Shown piece after piece: positions 22,901 to 33,052 of a DNA stretch of 64,000 nucleotides (position 1 is its first letter; every line of letters begins with the position of its first letter). The notes under the pieces were generated by a model. That model saw only the letters and a list, made by a program, of their open reading frames with translations. It was not told the DNA's origin and made no database searches. The stretch comes from Cryptomeria japonica (lineage: Eukaryota; Streptophyta; Pinopsida; Cupressales; Cupressaceae). The stretch spans positions 292,426,457-292,490,456 of the forward strand of contig NC_081410.1 of the NCBI RefSeq assembly GCF_030272615.1, read 5' to 3'. The translations under genes were made by a program, and so were the position numbers.

Positions 22901-24649
22901 TGGGGGAGGATAGCATGTGATGACACTCCGCTCCTACATGTGTCATTTTTTTGAGATGTATTGATTCCTTGTTGATTTGTGCACCTCTGGGAGTTTTCTA
23001 TTTGTGCTATCTTGTGATTGGTTCTTTCTTGAGTGTCCTTGTATTGGTTAGTCTCTTTGGTTTTAAGTGTCATCCTAGATGTAGAGTGTGTGTTGGGACC
23101 TCGTGTCATCTCCTAGCATGGGGGGTGGTTCCTTTGGTTCCACATGGTCAGGTGGTTGGTGCTTTTAAACCATTGTGATGTTCCTATCTTTGGATTCTTC
23201 TTGTGTGCATGAGGATGCTTCTTCAGATTGTTCATAGATAATAATTGCAAAAAGAATGTAAAGGATGATGTGATTTATGTAATGAAATTCTTATGTAATG
23301 GTTGTAAAAGAAATCATGCTTATGAGAAATGACTATGTTTTTCTAGTTGTAGTGATAGCTTTGTTTATGGTATATGATTGTAATGATGTACCTTGAGTTG
23401 TATTATAATGTATTTATATTAAATGAAATGGATGCATGAGATGTGGATAAGTATTATGGTTTGGAATTAAAAGATGCAATTTGTATTCTTGATGAGCCAT
23501 GTTAAAAGGAATGGTGTAAATGTTTTGATAATGGTATTAGTCTTGAAATGATGTATTTTACTAATGATTTAGGTAGAATAATTGTTATGTCTTGATAAGA
23601 TGTATGAGTATGAGTAATATTGGAAGATATCTTAGGACATGTTTATGAGTTGTGATTAAAGAATTTGAAATTATAGTATCATACTTCGTAGACAGTGATC
23701 TAATGATTGAATTGAAATCTTATAATGCTTGTGATGTAATTGAAGGTTCCTTATGAAAATATTGTATGGATGTTCCTAGTGAATGAATTACTAATCTTCT
23801 TAATGGAAATTACTAGTAGGTGTATGGGTAGATGGTAAAATGAATGCTTTCCTTCTAGGAAAGGATTAGAATGTATCATGTGTTATGGTTTAAGATTATA
23901 CCTCCATTTGGTGGATGCTATTAGTTGTTATGGAATTAGTATATTGTATCTTAGTTTGTATTGAGATGGATTTGTGTAGTTACCTGATTTGTAAGGAGAT
24001 GATTGTTGGTCAATTGATATAGTGTAAGAGATTTTATGAGAATTAAATGGGCTATGGATTAAATGTTTAAGGAGACTTTGTGATTAAATGTAATAAGTAT
24101 GCTAGGAGCATAGAATTATAAATGGCTATTTAGAAGTTAATTGTAAATGGAAATTATGGTAATGCAATGCAAGGGTTAAACTTGGTATGTGAATGGTGAT
24201 GTTAAAGTCGAGGGTTGGTTAATGGTGATAGGAACATTTGGACTTGGTGTATAAACTAAACCTAAGAGAAAAAGGGAAGTAGCTATGCATTGAAAGATAG
24301 AATCTCATATTAAATGAAAGATTAAGTAGGTTGCATATCATGAGTGTTAGGTATTGCTATGTTGCACCTATGTGTGTATAATGATTTAGATTGAAGTATT
24401 GATCTGGAAGAAAGTAAATACTTATTTATTAAGTAGGTAGATTAAGTAATGGCATTAAGATACCCTAGGGAGTTAGTAGTAATGATTTATTGTATTCCGC
24501 TTGCATAATTGTTTAAATAGCATGAGTGAATTATTCTATGTTCATAACACTTAAATTTCATTATGTGCTTGTTGCATTGCTTAAGTGATGTTATGTGTTG
24601 TATTGTTAAATAAATAAAAATTAAAATAGTGTGTATTTAGCTATATTTA
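19941..24649. other. 4.7 kb non-coding insertion in D, unclassified (large LTR-like)
   Basis: D coding sequence is readable up to about 19933 and again from about 24650, so this stretch is inserted. It is AT-rich, has no domain-bearing ORF on either strand, and holds a 21-bp minisatellite. It has a TA-rich promoter-like part around 21030-21100 followed by CTAGGGTTTTTGG. This resembles the long AT-rich LTRs of chromodomain Gypsy elements, so a solo LTR is my best guess. I could not find a TG...CA pair with a matching target duplication, so the borders and class stay open. Confidence 0.5.
21716..21935. repeat. 21-bp minisatellite
   Basis: About ten units of TTGCAxTxTCCTTTCATxTAT, mostly 21 bp, with variants CCTTTGTTGCA and CCTTTCATTCA. 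Seven-codon periodicity makes it open in several frames on both strands, which explains the long reading frames here; none is a gene. Confidence 0.92.
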
Positions 24650-25250
24650 TCTGGGGTATTTTGATGGGCATTACATGGACAGTAGAGAATATCATAGATA
24701 ATCCAAATGACAATATTAAGGAAGCTGATTTGGGGGTGTATATGTTCCATGAACCTAAGACAATTATGCTGAACTTTGAAAAGAGCATAGAACAACATTT
24801 AGAATAGCAACATGAAGTATGGAAAGTGTTCTTTGATGGTTCTAGAAGCAAGAATGGAGCTAGTGGGGGTGCAATACTTGTGTCCGCTTAGGGTGACAAG
24901 TATTATTATACTTTTCATTTTTCTTTCTCTTGTTCTAAGAATATTGTTGAGTATGAAGGTTTGATTCAGGGATTGAAATGGGCAAGGAAAAGAGGTATAG
25001 GCCACCTATAGGTATTTGGGGATAGTGAGTTGATAGTTAATTAGGTAAGAGGCTTGAACTTGACTAAAAATTATGTGCTTAAGTCTTACAAGAATAGATT
25101 TTGGTATATGATAAAAGAGTTTGACGCTTTTAATTTGATTTCTATCCCTAGGAATCAAAACAAGCATGTAAGGAAGGAGAAAGTGTAGCAATATGTTAAG
25201 GTTGTAGTTAGGCCATCTATTTTGGATAATAATATGCACTGGAAGGTATT
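24650..25250 (+). pseudogene. Element D RNase H-like domain upstream of RT
   Basis: After an acidic linker (DNIKEADLGVYMFHEPKTIM) the sequence reads VWKVFFDGSRSKNGASGGAI (first Asp), IVEYEGLIQGLKWARKRGIG (Glu), VFGDSELIVN (second Asp) and then ISIPRNQNKHVRKEK, where the usual final Asp is not present. This is an RNase H fold of the extra type found in some plant Gypsy elements. It lies ahead of RT, while the normal RNase H follows RT in this element. TAG and TAA stops interrupt it. Confidence 0.78.
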
Positions 25251-25666
25251 TGCGAGTGATGGGTAGGTCTTGAGATTTCTTCTTGAAGATGATGAGTTCT
25301 CAGTGTCAAATCAAGAGAATCCCTAGCAACAGTATGATGATCAAGTCATCCAGTTGAGAACAAATAAGTTTCCCAAGGGCCTAATCACCTTGGAATCTTT
25401 CTTTAGTACTAATGATAAGCTAAAGAAAGGCAAACCTAGTATGTAGCTTAAGGAGGAACACTAATAGGAACTTGAAATATTCAAAGGTAAGCTCCTTAAA
25501 ATTGGCAAAATTTGTTCACAAGAAGATAGGCAAGCATTTATTTCTCTTTGTCAAAAATTTCAAGATCTATTTGCATAGGGGTATTCATATCTGAAAGGAT
25601 TTGATCCTCAAATTGCACAACATACTATAGAGTTAGAGCCCAATGCAAAATGTGTAAGGCAGAAAT
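25251..25666 (+). pseudogene. Element D RNase H-RT connector
   Basis: Linker reading LRTNKFPKGLITLESFF, then ICSQEDRQAFISLCQKFQDLF, then HTIELEPNAKCVRQK up to the E insertion at 25666. The last block is the start of the RT domain (the H-x-I-x-L and R-Q-K boxes). At least six stops occur, several of them TAG. Confidence 0.75.
25662..25666. repeat. Target-site duplication of E, left
   Basis: GAAAT here; GAAAC at 33053-33057 after the right LTR (one mismatch). Removing E with one copy restores a continuous D frame. Confidence 0.8.
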
Positions 25667-27157
25667 TGTTGGCATTATGTGAACCGATATGAGGACATAA
25701 AGACATTGTATGTTGTCATTGATGTCAATATGCTGAAGAGGAGAGAACCAGCATATGCAAGAACCGATATAACACTATGAACTGACATTTGTGCCAAAGT
25801 GAAGCGGTGTGTTTGTTTAAGGTGAAGTGACATGTGGTTATGGGAACTGGCACATGGAAGCTTTGCATGACTACCGGTTGGTAGTCTCAACTTCAAGGTT
25901 TCCAGTTGAAGTTCTTCAAGCTTGTGTGGCTCAACCAGTGACTTTGTGTTATGAGTTAGCATGGTAACAAAGAACAGATCATGTTGCCACATCTACCTTG
26001 TGCTCATGAAGGATCTTGCATGAAGGAGATTGCTCCCATCTACCTCGGGAATGTGCGAAGCCTGTAAATGATGATAACATGTGATGGGTTATCAGTCGCC
26101 ATGAAATCAGTGGAAAATGAACAATGGAGAATTTTTTGAGATTGGATCAAGACTGCTGCATTTAATGCAACATGCTCAATGGTCAGGATAGAACCATTTG
26201 AATTCCTTAACCTAATAGATTTAGGGTTTAGGGTTTATGCTACCAACCTATCTGTTTTCCCTATAAGGTCAATGTTGTGTTTCTTTCTAAGGTTGTTGGC
26301 AAAATTTGTGTGTGTATATCCAAGAGAAGAGATATGTGATTCTTGCCAGACCAAAGGAGAGAAGTGATACCTACAGAGTGTAAGTGCAGAAGGTGAAGAG
26401 GAGCTAAAGCGGATCTACATTGGCATTGAGTGCTATTACTAGATCATTGAAATACCTGTTGATCTCTAACTACCTCAACAGTTGGAAAATCCCTTAACAG
26501 GGTAGCTTTAACTAGCTTGCTATAAATCCTTTAACAAGGTGACTCAAAACCATTGAGTTCTTGAAATCCTCTAACAAGGTAACCTTTAATAGGGTTTAAC
26601 CCTTAACCGTGTATTCTAGCCATCCCTTAACTGGGTGATCCCTAACATGATCGGTTCCTAACAGAACCTATTGTATCAATCTTTAACCAGACAAGGCTCC
26701 TAACAAAGCAGACTTCTAAAGAGTTCAAAAACAAGCTTATGGGTATTCATCCCCATCGTGGTTTTTCCCAGTTGGGTTTCCACGTGAAAAATATGTGTGT
26801 CATATGTGATGTCTTCTTCATGTGATGCTATGATTGTTTTCTGTTAAGCGGCGATTCATGTTGATCTAGCTGTTACGTGTATATCTTTGATGGTAGATTA
26901 CCTGTTCATGGACTAGGGTGAAACGGAAATGAAGTGTTAGATTGTATGAGAAGATAAGTGTCAACTGGTTTATGCTTGTCTTAGTTTTTCTATGTTTTTC
27001 CAGTTATACTCTATTTACAGACCGATGTTACTATTTGTCTGTCAATGCACAGTGTCTGCTGACAAACCGGTTTAAGATTGTGTTTTTGTCTGTATTGATT
27101 CACCCCTCCCCCCTCTTAGTACTAGTTTAGTACTATTCATTCATCATTGTGTTATCA
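25667..27157 (+). repeat. Element E 5' LTR
   Basis: TG at 25667, CA at 27157, 1,491 bp. U3 begins with degenerate ACCGGT-type words (25680-25930). A run of TAAC-x-x-GG words lies at 26465-26700, the conserved U5 block at 26752-26785, and a TTCACCCCTCCCCCC block before the end. Confidence 0.93.
26465..26705. repeat. Cluster of TAACAGG-type words in LTR E
   Basis: About eleven variants of TTAACAGGG/CTAACAAGG are spaced 15-30 bases apart, for example near 26490, 26530, 26570, 26630 and 26660. The right LTR keeps the same cluster (32380-32610). They match the YAAC-x-G core bound by plant MYB proteins; binding is inferred. Confidence 0.55.
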
Positions 27158-27159
27158 AT

Positions 27160-27171
27160 TGGTATTAGAGC
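27160..27171 (+). other. Element E primer binding site
   Basis: TGGTATTAGAGC, one C-to-T change from the initiator-Met PBS TGGTATCAGAGC, two bases after the LTR. Confidence 0.9.
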
Positions 27172-27228
27172 ATCCTCCAGGTCCTTTGTGTTATAAGCTT
27201 AACTGCTTGATGTAAAGATCCCAGTCTA

Positions 27229-27868
27229 ATGATGAAGAGGGAAGGTCCAAAGTTGAATAGAGAAAATTTTAGTATATGGAAAGATAGAATGAAGATATAC
27301 ATCATAAGCATGGGTGCTCAACACTGGAGCTATGTTGAGATTGCCTATGTTGCTCCTACTAATACTCTCACCGATGACCAAAAGAGAGAGATGTAGGAGA
27401 ATGGGCAAGTCATGGAAGCCCTAATTAGTAGTTTTATCTAACATTGAGTTTATTGATGTCCAAGATAAGGTAAATCCCAAAGAGGTATGGGATACTCTTG
27501 AAAATATCTATGGTGGTGATGAGCATGTAAAAAAAGCTAAGGAAGAAAGCCTTAGAGGGAAGTTTGAAGACATGCGGATGGTTGAAGGTGAGACCATTCA
27601 ACAGTATGGAATAATAATCAAAACCATTGTTGGAGATATCAAGAGTGCAGGTGATAAAATGGAAGATTCCACTATGGTAGGCAAAGTCCTGAGATCCTTA
27701 TTACCGGTCTATGCAATAAGGGTTGTTGCTATTCAGGAGCTGAGATCAATAGAAAAGACTAAGGTATCCCTAGACTCCATCATTGCAAAGTTGACAACCT
27801 ATGAGCTAAATAGTTTTGATGGCAGTGTTCAAAAGACTGAATCAACTTTTAAAGCTTCTGTTGTATGA
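27229..27868 (+). pseudogene. Element E gag, N-terminal and capsid part
   Basis: Starts at ATG 27229, 58 bases after the PBS: KREGPKLNRENFSIWKDRMK, a Copia gag start. A TAG at 27394 sits between R-E-M and E-N-G, and a frameshift follows at about 27410-27440. The core then reads WDTLENIYGGDEHVKKAKEE and EGETIQQYGIIIKTIVGDIK (gag UBN2-like helices). It ends at a TGA at 27866. Confidence 0.88.
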
Positions 27869-28588
27869 TCCAGAAAAGGAAAAGAAGCTAGCACTAGTGG
27901 TGAACCAAGATAGAGAAAAGAAATGGATGATGAGGAGATTCTAATGGCATTTGAAGCTCTTCTTTCTAGGAAACTTCCTAAGAGAACCGGAAAATACAGA
28001 GGTAAGCTCCCTTTGAAATGCTTTTCTTGTAACCAGATAAGACATATTGTTGTAAACTGTCCTAATGGTGACAACAAGGAAAAATCGGAAAGGTTCAAGA
28101 AATTTAAAGGAGGAAATCGGAGAAACTACTTTGTGGCAGTTGATGAAGGTGTCACAGATGAAGAATCAGAAGATGAAGAAAATGAAGATATTGTGTTTGT
28201 TGTTGTCAAGGAAGATGTGTCAGACAAGATGACTCTTGTCTCTCGGTTTGATAATTCCAATGAGTGGATTATTGATAGTGGTTGTTCTCACCATATTACT
28301 GGTGACCAGAGCAAGTTTCTATCCTTGGAAGAGTATGATGGTGGTGTGGTTCGATTTGGTAATGATGCACCATGCATGGTCAAAGGCAGAGGGTCCATCT
28401 CTCTGAATGGAAAGAGTAGTGCTGACAATGTGTATTAGGTTGATGGTCTTAGACACAACCTTCTAAGTGTTGCCCAGCTGAATGATAGTGGTCTCACTTT
28501 GGAATTCAAGAATGGAGTGTGCAGAATCAAAGGAAAGAATGGTGAATTGGTGGCCACCAACATGCAGACCAAAGGTAACCTATTTTAG
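27869..28588 (+). pseudogene. Element E zinc knuckle and protease
   Basis: The knuckle is KCFSCNQIRHIVVNC (C-x2-C-x4-H-x4-C, all four ligands present; Arg replaces the usual Gly). An acidic linker follows, then EWIIDSGCSHHITGDQSKF with an intact D-S-G catalytic triplet, then YDGGVVRFGNDAPCMVKGRG and LRHNLLSVAQLNDSG. Stops are a TAG at 28436 and a TAG at 28586. This is the best preserved protease in the window. Confidence 0.9.
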
Positions 28589-29740
28589 TTGAATGCAAAT
28601 ATAAGTACATGTCTTATGGCTAAATTCGATGATAGCTGGATATGGCATAGGAGACTCTTCCATGTGAACTTCGATAAAATTGTGAAGGCTAGTAAGATCA
28701 AGGCAGATAGAGGGTTGTCAGTGCTAAGCAAACTGGATAATAACTTGTGCAAAGAGTGTCAATTGGGGAAAATGTCTTCCTCAACCTTTAAAGGTAAACC
28801 TTTCACTATTGACAATTTGCTTGATCTTGTGCATACTGATTTGTGTGGTCCTATGAAAACTAGGAGTGTGCAAGGTGATAGGTTCTTCATGATTCTCACT
28901 GATGATTGCTCAAGAATGATGTGGGTCATATTCTTGAAAGATAAGTCTGAAGCTTTTGTAAAATTCAAATCTTTTAGAGTATTAGTAGAGAAGGAAAGTG
29001 ATAAAAGAATCAAGTGCCTGAGAACTGATCAAGGAGGGGAATTCACTTCCGGTGAATTCAACAAGTACTGTGAAGAACATGGCATCAAGAGACAATTGTC
29101 TGCCCCTTGGACTCCACAGTAGAATGGCCTAGTAGAGAGGAATAACCGAACTATGGTTGAAGCAACAAGAACTATGTTGATTCAAGGAAAGGTAGCCCAC
29201 ACTTTTTGGAGAGAAGCAGTGAGCACTGTAGTCTACACAATGAATAGGGTACTCATCAAGAAAGGTAAGGATAAAACTCCTTATGAATATTGGACCGGTA
29301 AGACACCCATGGTTAGCTACTTTAGAGTGTTTGGTAGCAAATGTTACATCAAGAGGAGTGAACACCAGAGAAAATTTGATGCGAAATGTGATGAGGGAAT
29401 ATTCCTAGGGTATTCCACCAGGAGAAAAGCTCTCAAGTGTTTCAATAATAGGACTCAAAGAATTATGGAAAGCATCAATGTAAGAGTTGATGAAACCTCT
29501 GAGAAAACCAAGGAAACCGATAGTGAGCAAGCGATAAATGAACCGGTTGTAACCTTTTGGGAACCGGTGGTCAGTCAACTAAGTACCAGTAATAGTGTTC
29601 CTACACTGGTAGATGTAGATGTTGATACTGATGGAGATGAGGATGAAGAAGAAAAGCAAGAGGAATCTATCAAGACCATTCCTTGGTATGTCAAGCTGAA
29701 TCATGATCCTAAGCAGATCATAGGAGACAAGGATGTATGA
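28589..29740 (+). pseudogene. Element E integrase
   Basis: The zinc-binding N-terminus reads WHRRLFHVNFDKI with CKECQLGK downstream (H-x4-H...C-x2-C). The catalytic core has DLVHTDLCGPM (Asp), RTDQGGEFTSGEF (Asp), then VERNNRT (Glu). A TAG at 29120-29122 interrupts the P-Q-x-N-G block just before the Glu, where this family has Gln. The reading continues to YEYWTGKTPMVSYFRVFGSK and FLGYSTRRKALKCFNN. All DDE residues are present. Confidence 0.92.
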
Positions 29741-30750
29741 ATCCTTACAAGAAGAAATGTTAGAGAAAACTCATGTATGATCTCTGAATTTGAGCCTAAA
29801 TCATTCAAAGAGGCACATAAAGATGAAGATTGGATCAAGGCAATGGAAGAGGAACTTGAAGAGATAGAGAAAAATGGTACATGGCCTTTGGTACCTAGAG
29901 CAGAGCATAAAAATGTCATTGGTACCAAATGGGTTTTCAAAAATAAGCTGAATGAGGATGGCACAGTGATTAGGAACAAAGCCAAACTGGTGTGCAAAGG
30001 ATATGCCGAAGAAGAAGGAGAAGACTATGGAGAAACCTTTGCTCCTATAGCCAGATTGGAAGGAGTTCGTATGCTTCTTGCATATGCAACTTTTAAAGGA
30101 TTCAAAGTATATCAAATGGATGTAAAATTTGCATTCCTAAATGGTGTACTTGAAGAGGAGGTGTATATAGAGCAACCAGATGGGTTTGCCCTATCTAAAA
30201 ATAGTGACATGGTGTGTAGGCTACATAAAGCCTTATATGGTCTAAAGTAGGCACTTAGAGCATGGTATGAACGCCTGCACTCCCATCTTGTGAAGATTGG
30301 ATTTGAGAGAAAAAGTGAAGATAGAAATATCTACTTGAAGTCTGAAGGAGATCAGATCCTGATCTGTGAGGTATTTGTTGATGACATTATCTTTGGTGGA
30401 GATGACAAGATGAGTCATGAGTTTGCAGATGAGATGAAGAAAGAGTTTGAGATGTCACTCATAGGGGAGATTAAGTTCTTCAATGGACTACAGATCCAGC
30501 AGATGAAAGATGGAATCTTTATCACTCAGTCCAAGTATGTCAAAGAGGTGTTGAAGACCTTTGGCATGGAAGATAGAAAACTGGTTGGTACATTGATGGT
30601 GACCGGTTGTAAACTATCCAAAGAGGATGACTCAGTATTTGTTGATGAGAAGGAATACTGTTCAATGATTGATAAGTTGCATTATGTAGTGAATAGTAGA
30701 CCAGATATTGCACATGCAGTTGGCATTACTGCAAGGTTCCAGAAAAGCCC
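29741..30750 (+). pseudogene. Element E reverse transcriptase
   Basis: Copia RT: DEDWIKAMEEELEEIEKNGT, IGTKWVFKNKLNEDGTV, KAKLVCKGYAEEEGEDYGE, YQMDVKFAFLNGVLEEEVYI (first Asp), then a TAG at 30248-30250 in L-K-x-A (Gln in this family). The catalytic box [14 protein letters not shown] (F-V-D-D) is near 30368-30409. The E copy retains the active-site aspartates. Confidence 0.93.
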
Positions 30751-31325
30751 AAGAGAATCCCACTTGGTTGCAGTCAAGTGGATTCTTAGGTATCTGAAGG
30801 GAACTGTTGATTATGGATTGTGGTATCCATATAGCAAGGATTTCAACTTGAAAGTATACACACATGCTGATTGGGCAGGTAATGTAGATGACCAGAAAAG
30901 CACAACCGGTGGTGCATTCTTTCTCGGTGATAGACTGGTCTCATGGGTGAGTAAGAAGCAGAGTTGTATCTCTCAGTCTACAGGGGAAGAAGAGTATGTT
31001 GCAGCTTTCATGAACTGCACTCAGACAATTTGGATGAAGCATGTATTAATGGCTTCAAAGTTCCTATATCTGAACTGCTAAGTATATTTTGTGACAATAC
31101 TAGTGCAATTAACATCTCCAAGAATCCGGTTTTACATTCTAGAACCAAGCACTTTGAGCTTAAGTATCATTAATTGAGGGAAAAGGTTCAGAACAAATAG
31201 ATTGCACTGGAACATGTTTCTAGTAAGGAGCAGTTAGTAGACATATTCACCAAGCCTCTCCCAAAGACTACATTTATGTACTTAAGAGGTGAATTAGGGG
31301 TGTTTCCCCTTCAGGAGGTAAACTA
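30751..31325 (+). pseudogene. Element E RNase H and C-terminus
   Basis: RNase H motifs: VYTHADWAGNVDDQKSTTGG (Asp), SQSTGEEEYVAA (Glu), then, after a frameshift near 31050, LSIFCDNTSAINISKN (Asp) and HVSSKEQLVDIFTKPLPK (last Asp). Stops at 31171 (TAA) and 31198 (TAG) lie in the tail. The reading ends near the PPT region, with no extra env-like ORF. Confidence 0.9.
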
Positions 31326-31394
31326 AAGGCATATGCTCCACATCAGTCAGGTATTGCATAGTCAATTATTTTTGGATTGATGTGTTGAAGGATG

Positions 31395-31567
31395 CTACTC
31401 CTCAAGGGGAGCAGCATAATGGAACAGGGAAGTTTGTGCCTCCACTTTGGCATTGTTGTCAAAGGGGGAGAAGATGTGAAGTGGAGAAGATATCTGCAGA
31501 AATTGGGGGAGAAGATGTGAAGCAGAGAGATATCTTTGTATATTGCTATCAATGCCAAAGGGGGAGA
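31395..31567 (+). other. Element E polypurine tract and upstream PPT-like copies
   Basis: The PPT AAAGGGGGAGA at 31557-31567 touches the 3' LTR. Similar words lie upstream at about 31400 (AAGGGGAG), 31455 (AAAGGGGGAGAA) and 31503 (TTGGGGGAGAA). Multiple PPT-like words are a Sirevirus trait as I know it. Confidence 0.85.
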
Positions 31568-31568
31568 T

Positions 31569-33052
31569 TGTTGGCATTATGTGAACTGGTATAAGGACAT
31601 AATGACATTGTATGTTGTCATTGATGTCAATATGTTGAAGAGGAGAGAACTGGTATATACGAGAACCGGTATAGCATTGTGAACTAGAATTTGTGCCAAA
31701 GTGAAGCGGTGTGTTTGTTTAAGGTGAACCCGCATGTGGTTATGGGAACCAGCACATGGAAGCTTTGCATGACTACCGGTTGGTAGTCTCAACTTCAGGG
31801 TTTCTGGTTGAAGTGCTTCAAGCCTGTGTGGCTCAACCAGTGACTTTGTGTGATGAGTTAGCATGGTAACAAAGAACAGATCGTGTTGCCACGTCTGCCT
31901 TGTGCACATGAAGGATCTTGCATGAAGGAGATTTCTCCCATCTACCTCAGGAATGTGTGAAGCCTGTAAATGGTGATAACACATGATGGGTTATCAGCCG
32001 CCATGAAATCGGTGGAAAATGAATGATGGAGAATTTCTTGAGATTGGATCAAGACTGTTTCATTTAATGCAGTGTGCTCAACGGTCAGGATTGAACCATT
32101 TGAATTCCTTAACCTAATAGGTTTAGGGTTTAGGGTTTATGCTACTGACCTATCTATTTTCCCTATAAGGTCGATGTTGTGTTTCTTTCTGAGGTTGTTG
32201 GAAAAAGTTGTGTGTGTATCCAAGAGGAGATACATGATTCTTGCCAGACCAAAGGAGAGAAGTGATGCTTGCAAAGTGTAAGTGCAAAAGGTGAAGAGGA
32301 GCTAAAGTGGATCTACATTGGCATTGAGTGTTGTTACCAGATCATTGAAATACCTATTGATCTCTAACCACCTCAACAATTGGAAAATCCCTTAATAGGG
32401 TAGCTTTAACCGGCTTGTTGTAAATCCTTTAACAGGGTGACTCAAAACCATTGAGTTCTTGAAATCCTCTAACAAGGCAACCTTTAACAGGGTTTAATCC
32501 TTAATCGGGTATTCTAGCCATCCATTAACCAGGTGATCCCTAATAGGATTAGTTCCTAACAGAACCTATTGTATCAATCTTTAATCGGACAAGGCTCCTA
32601 ATAGAGCGGATTTCTAAAGAGTTCAAAAACAAGCTTGTGGGTATTCATCCCCACTGTGGTTTTTCCCAGTTGGGTTTCCACATGAAAAATATGTGTGTCA
32701 TATGTGATGTCTTCTTCATGTGATGCTATGATTATTTTCTATTAAGTGGTGATTCATGTTGATCTAGCTGTTATGTGTATATCTTTGATGGTAGATTACC
32801 TATTCATGGACTAGGGTGAAATGGAAATGAAGTGTTAGATTGTATGAGAAGATAAGTGTCAACTGGTTTATGCTTGTCTCAATTATTCTGGGTTTTGCCG
32901 ATTGTACTTTGTTTACAGACCAGTGTTACTGTTTGTCTGTCAATGCACAGTGTCTACTGACAAACCGGTTTAAGATTGTGTTTTTATCTGTACTGATTCA
33001 CTCCCCCCTCTCAGTACCAGTTTGGTACTATTCGTTCATCATTGTGTTATCA
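31569..33052 (+). repeat. Element E 3' LTR
   Basis: TG at 31569, CA at 33052, 1,484 bp. It matches the left LTR throughout, with many transitions, especially at former CpG sites. Confidence 0.93.

Larger units (their letters stand above)
25667..33052 (+). mobile_element. Element E: complete autonomous-type Copia element (Sirevirus-like)
   Basis: 7,386 bp with both LTRs (25667-27157 and 31569-33052), initiator-Met PBS, gag, protease, integrase, RT, RNase H and PPT in Copia order (integrase before RT). Three or more A-rich/GGGGGAG words precede the 3' LTR, a feature I associate with Sireviruses. Stops and frameshifts in gag and pol make this copy non-functional, yet most catalytic residues remain. 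It sits in the RT region of D. It is the natural candidate relative for the machinery that moves B and C. Confidence 0.93.

Noticed and set aside
22867-25239. Several minus- and plus-strand frames of 60-90 codons in and next to the non-coding insertion
   Set aside because: No domain, biased composition, and those from 24799 onward are shadows of the D RNase H-like domain.
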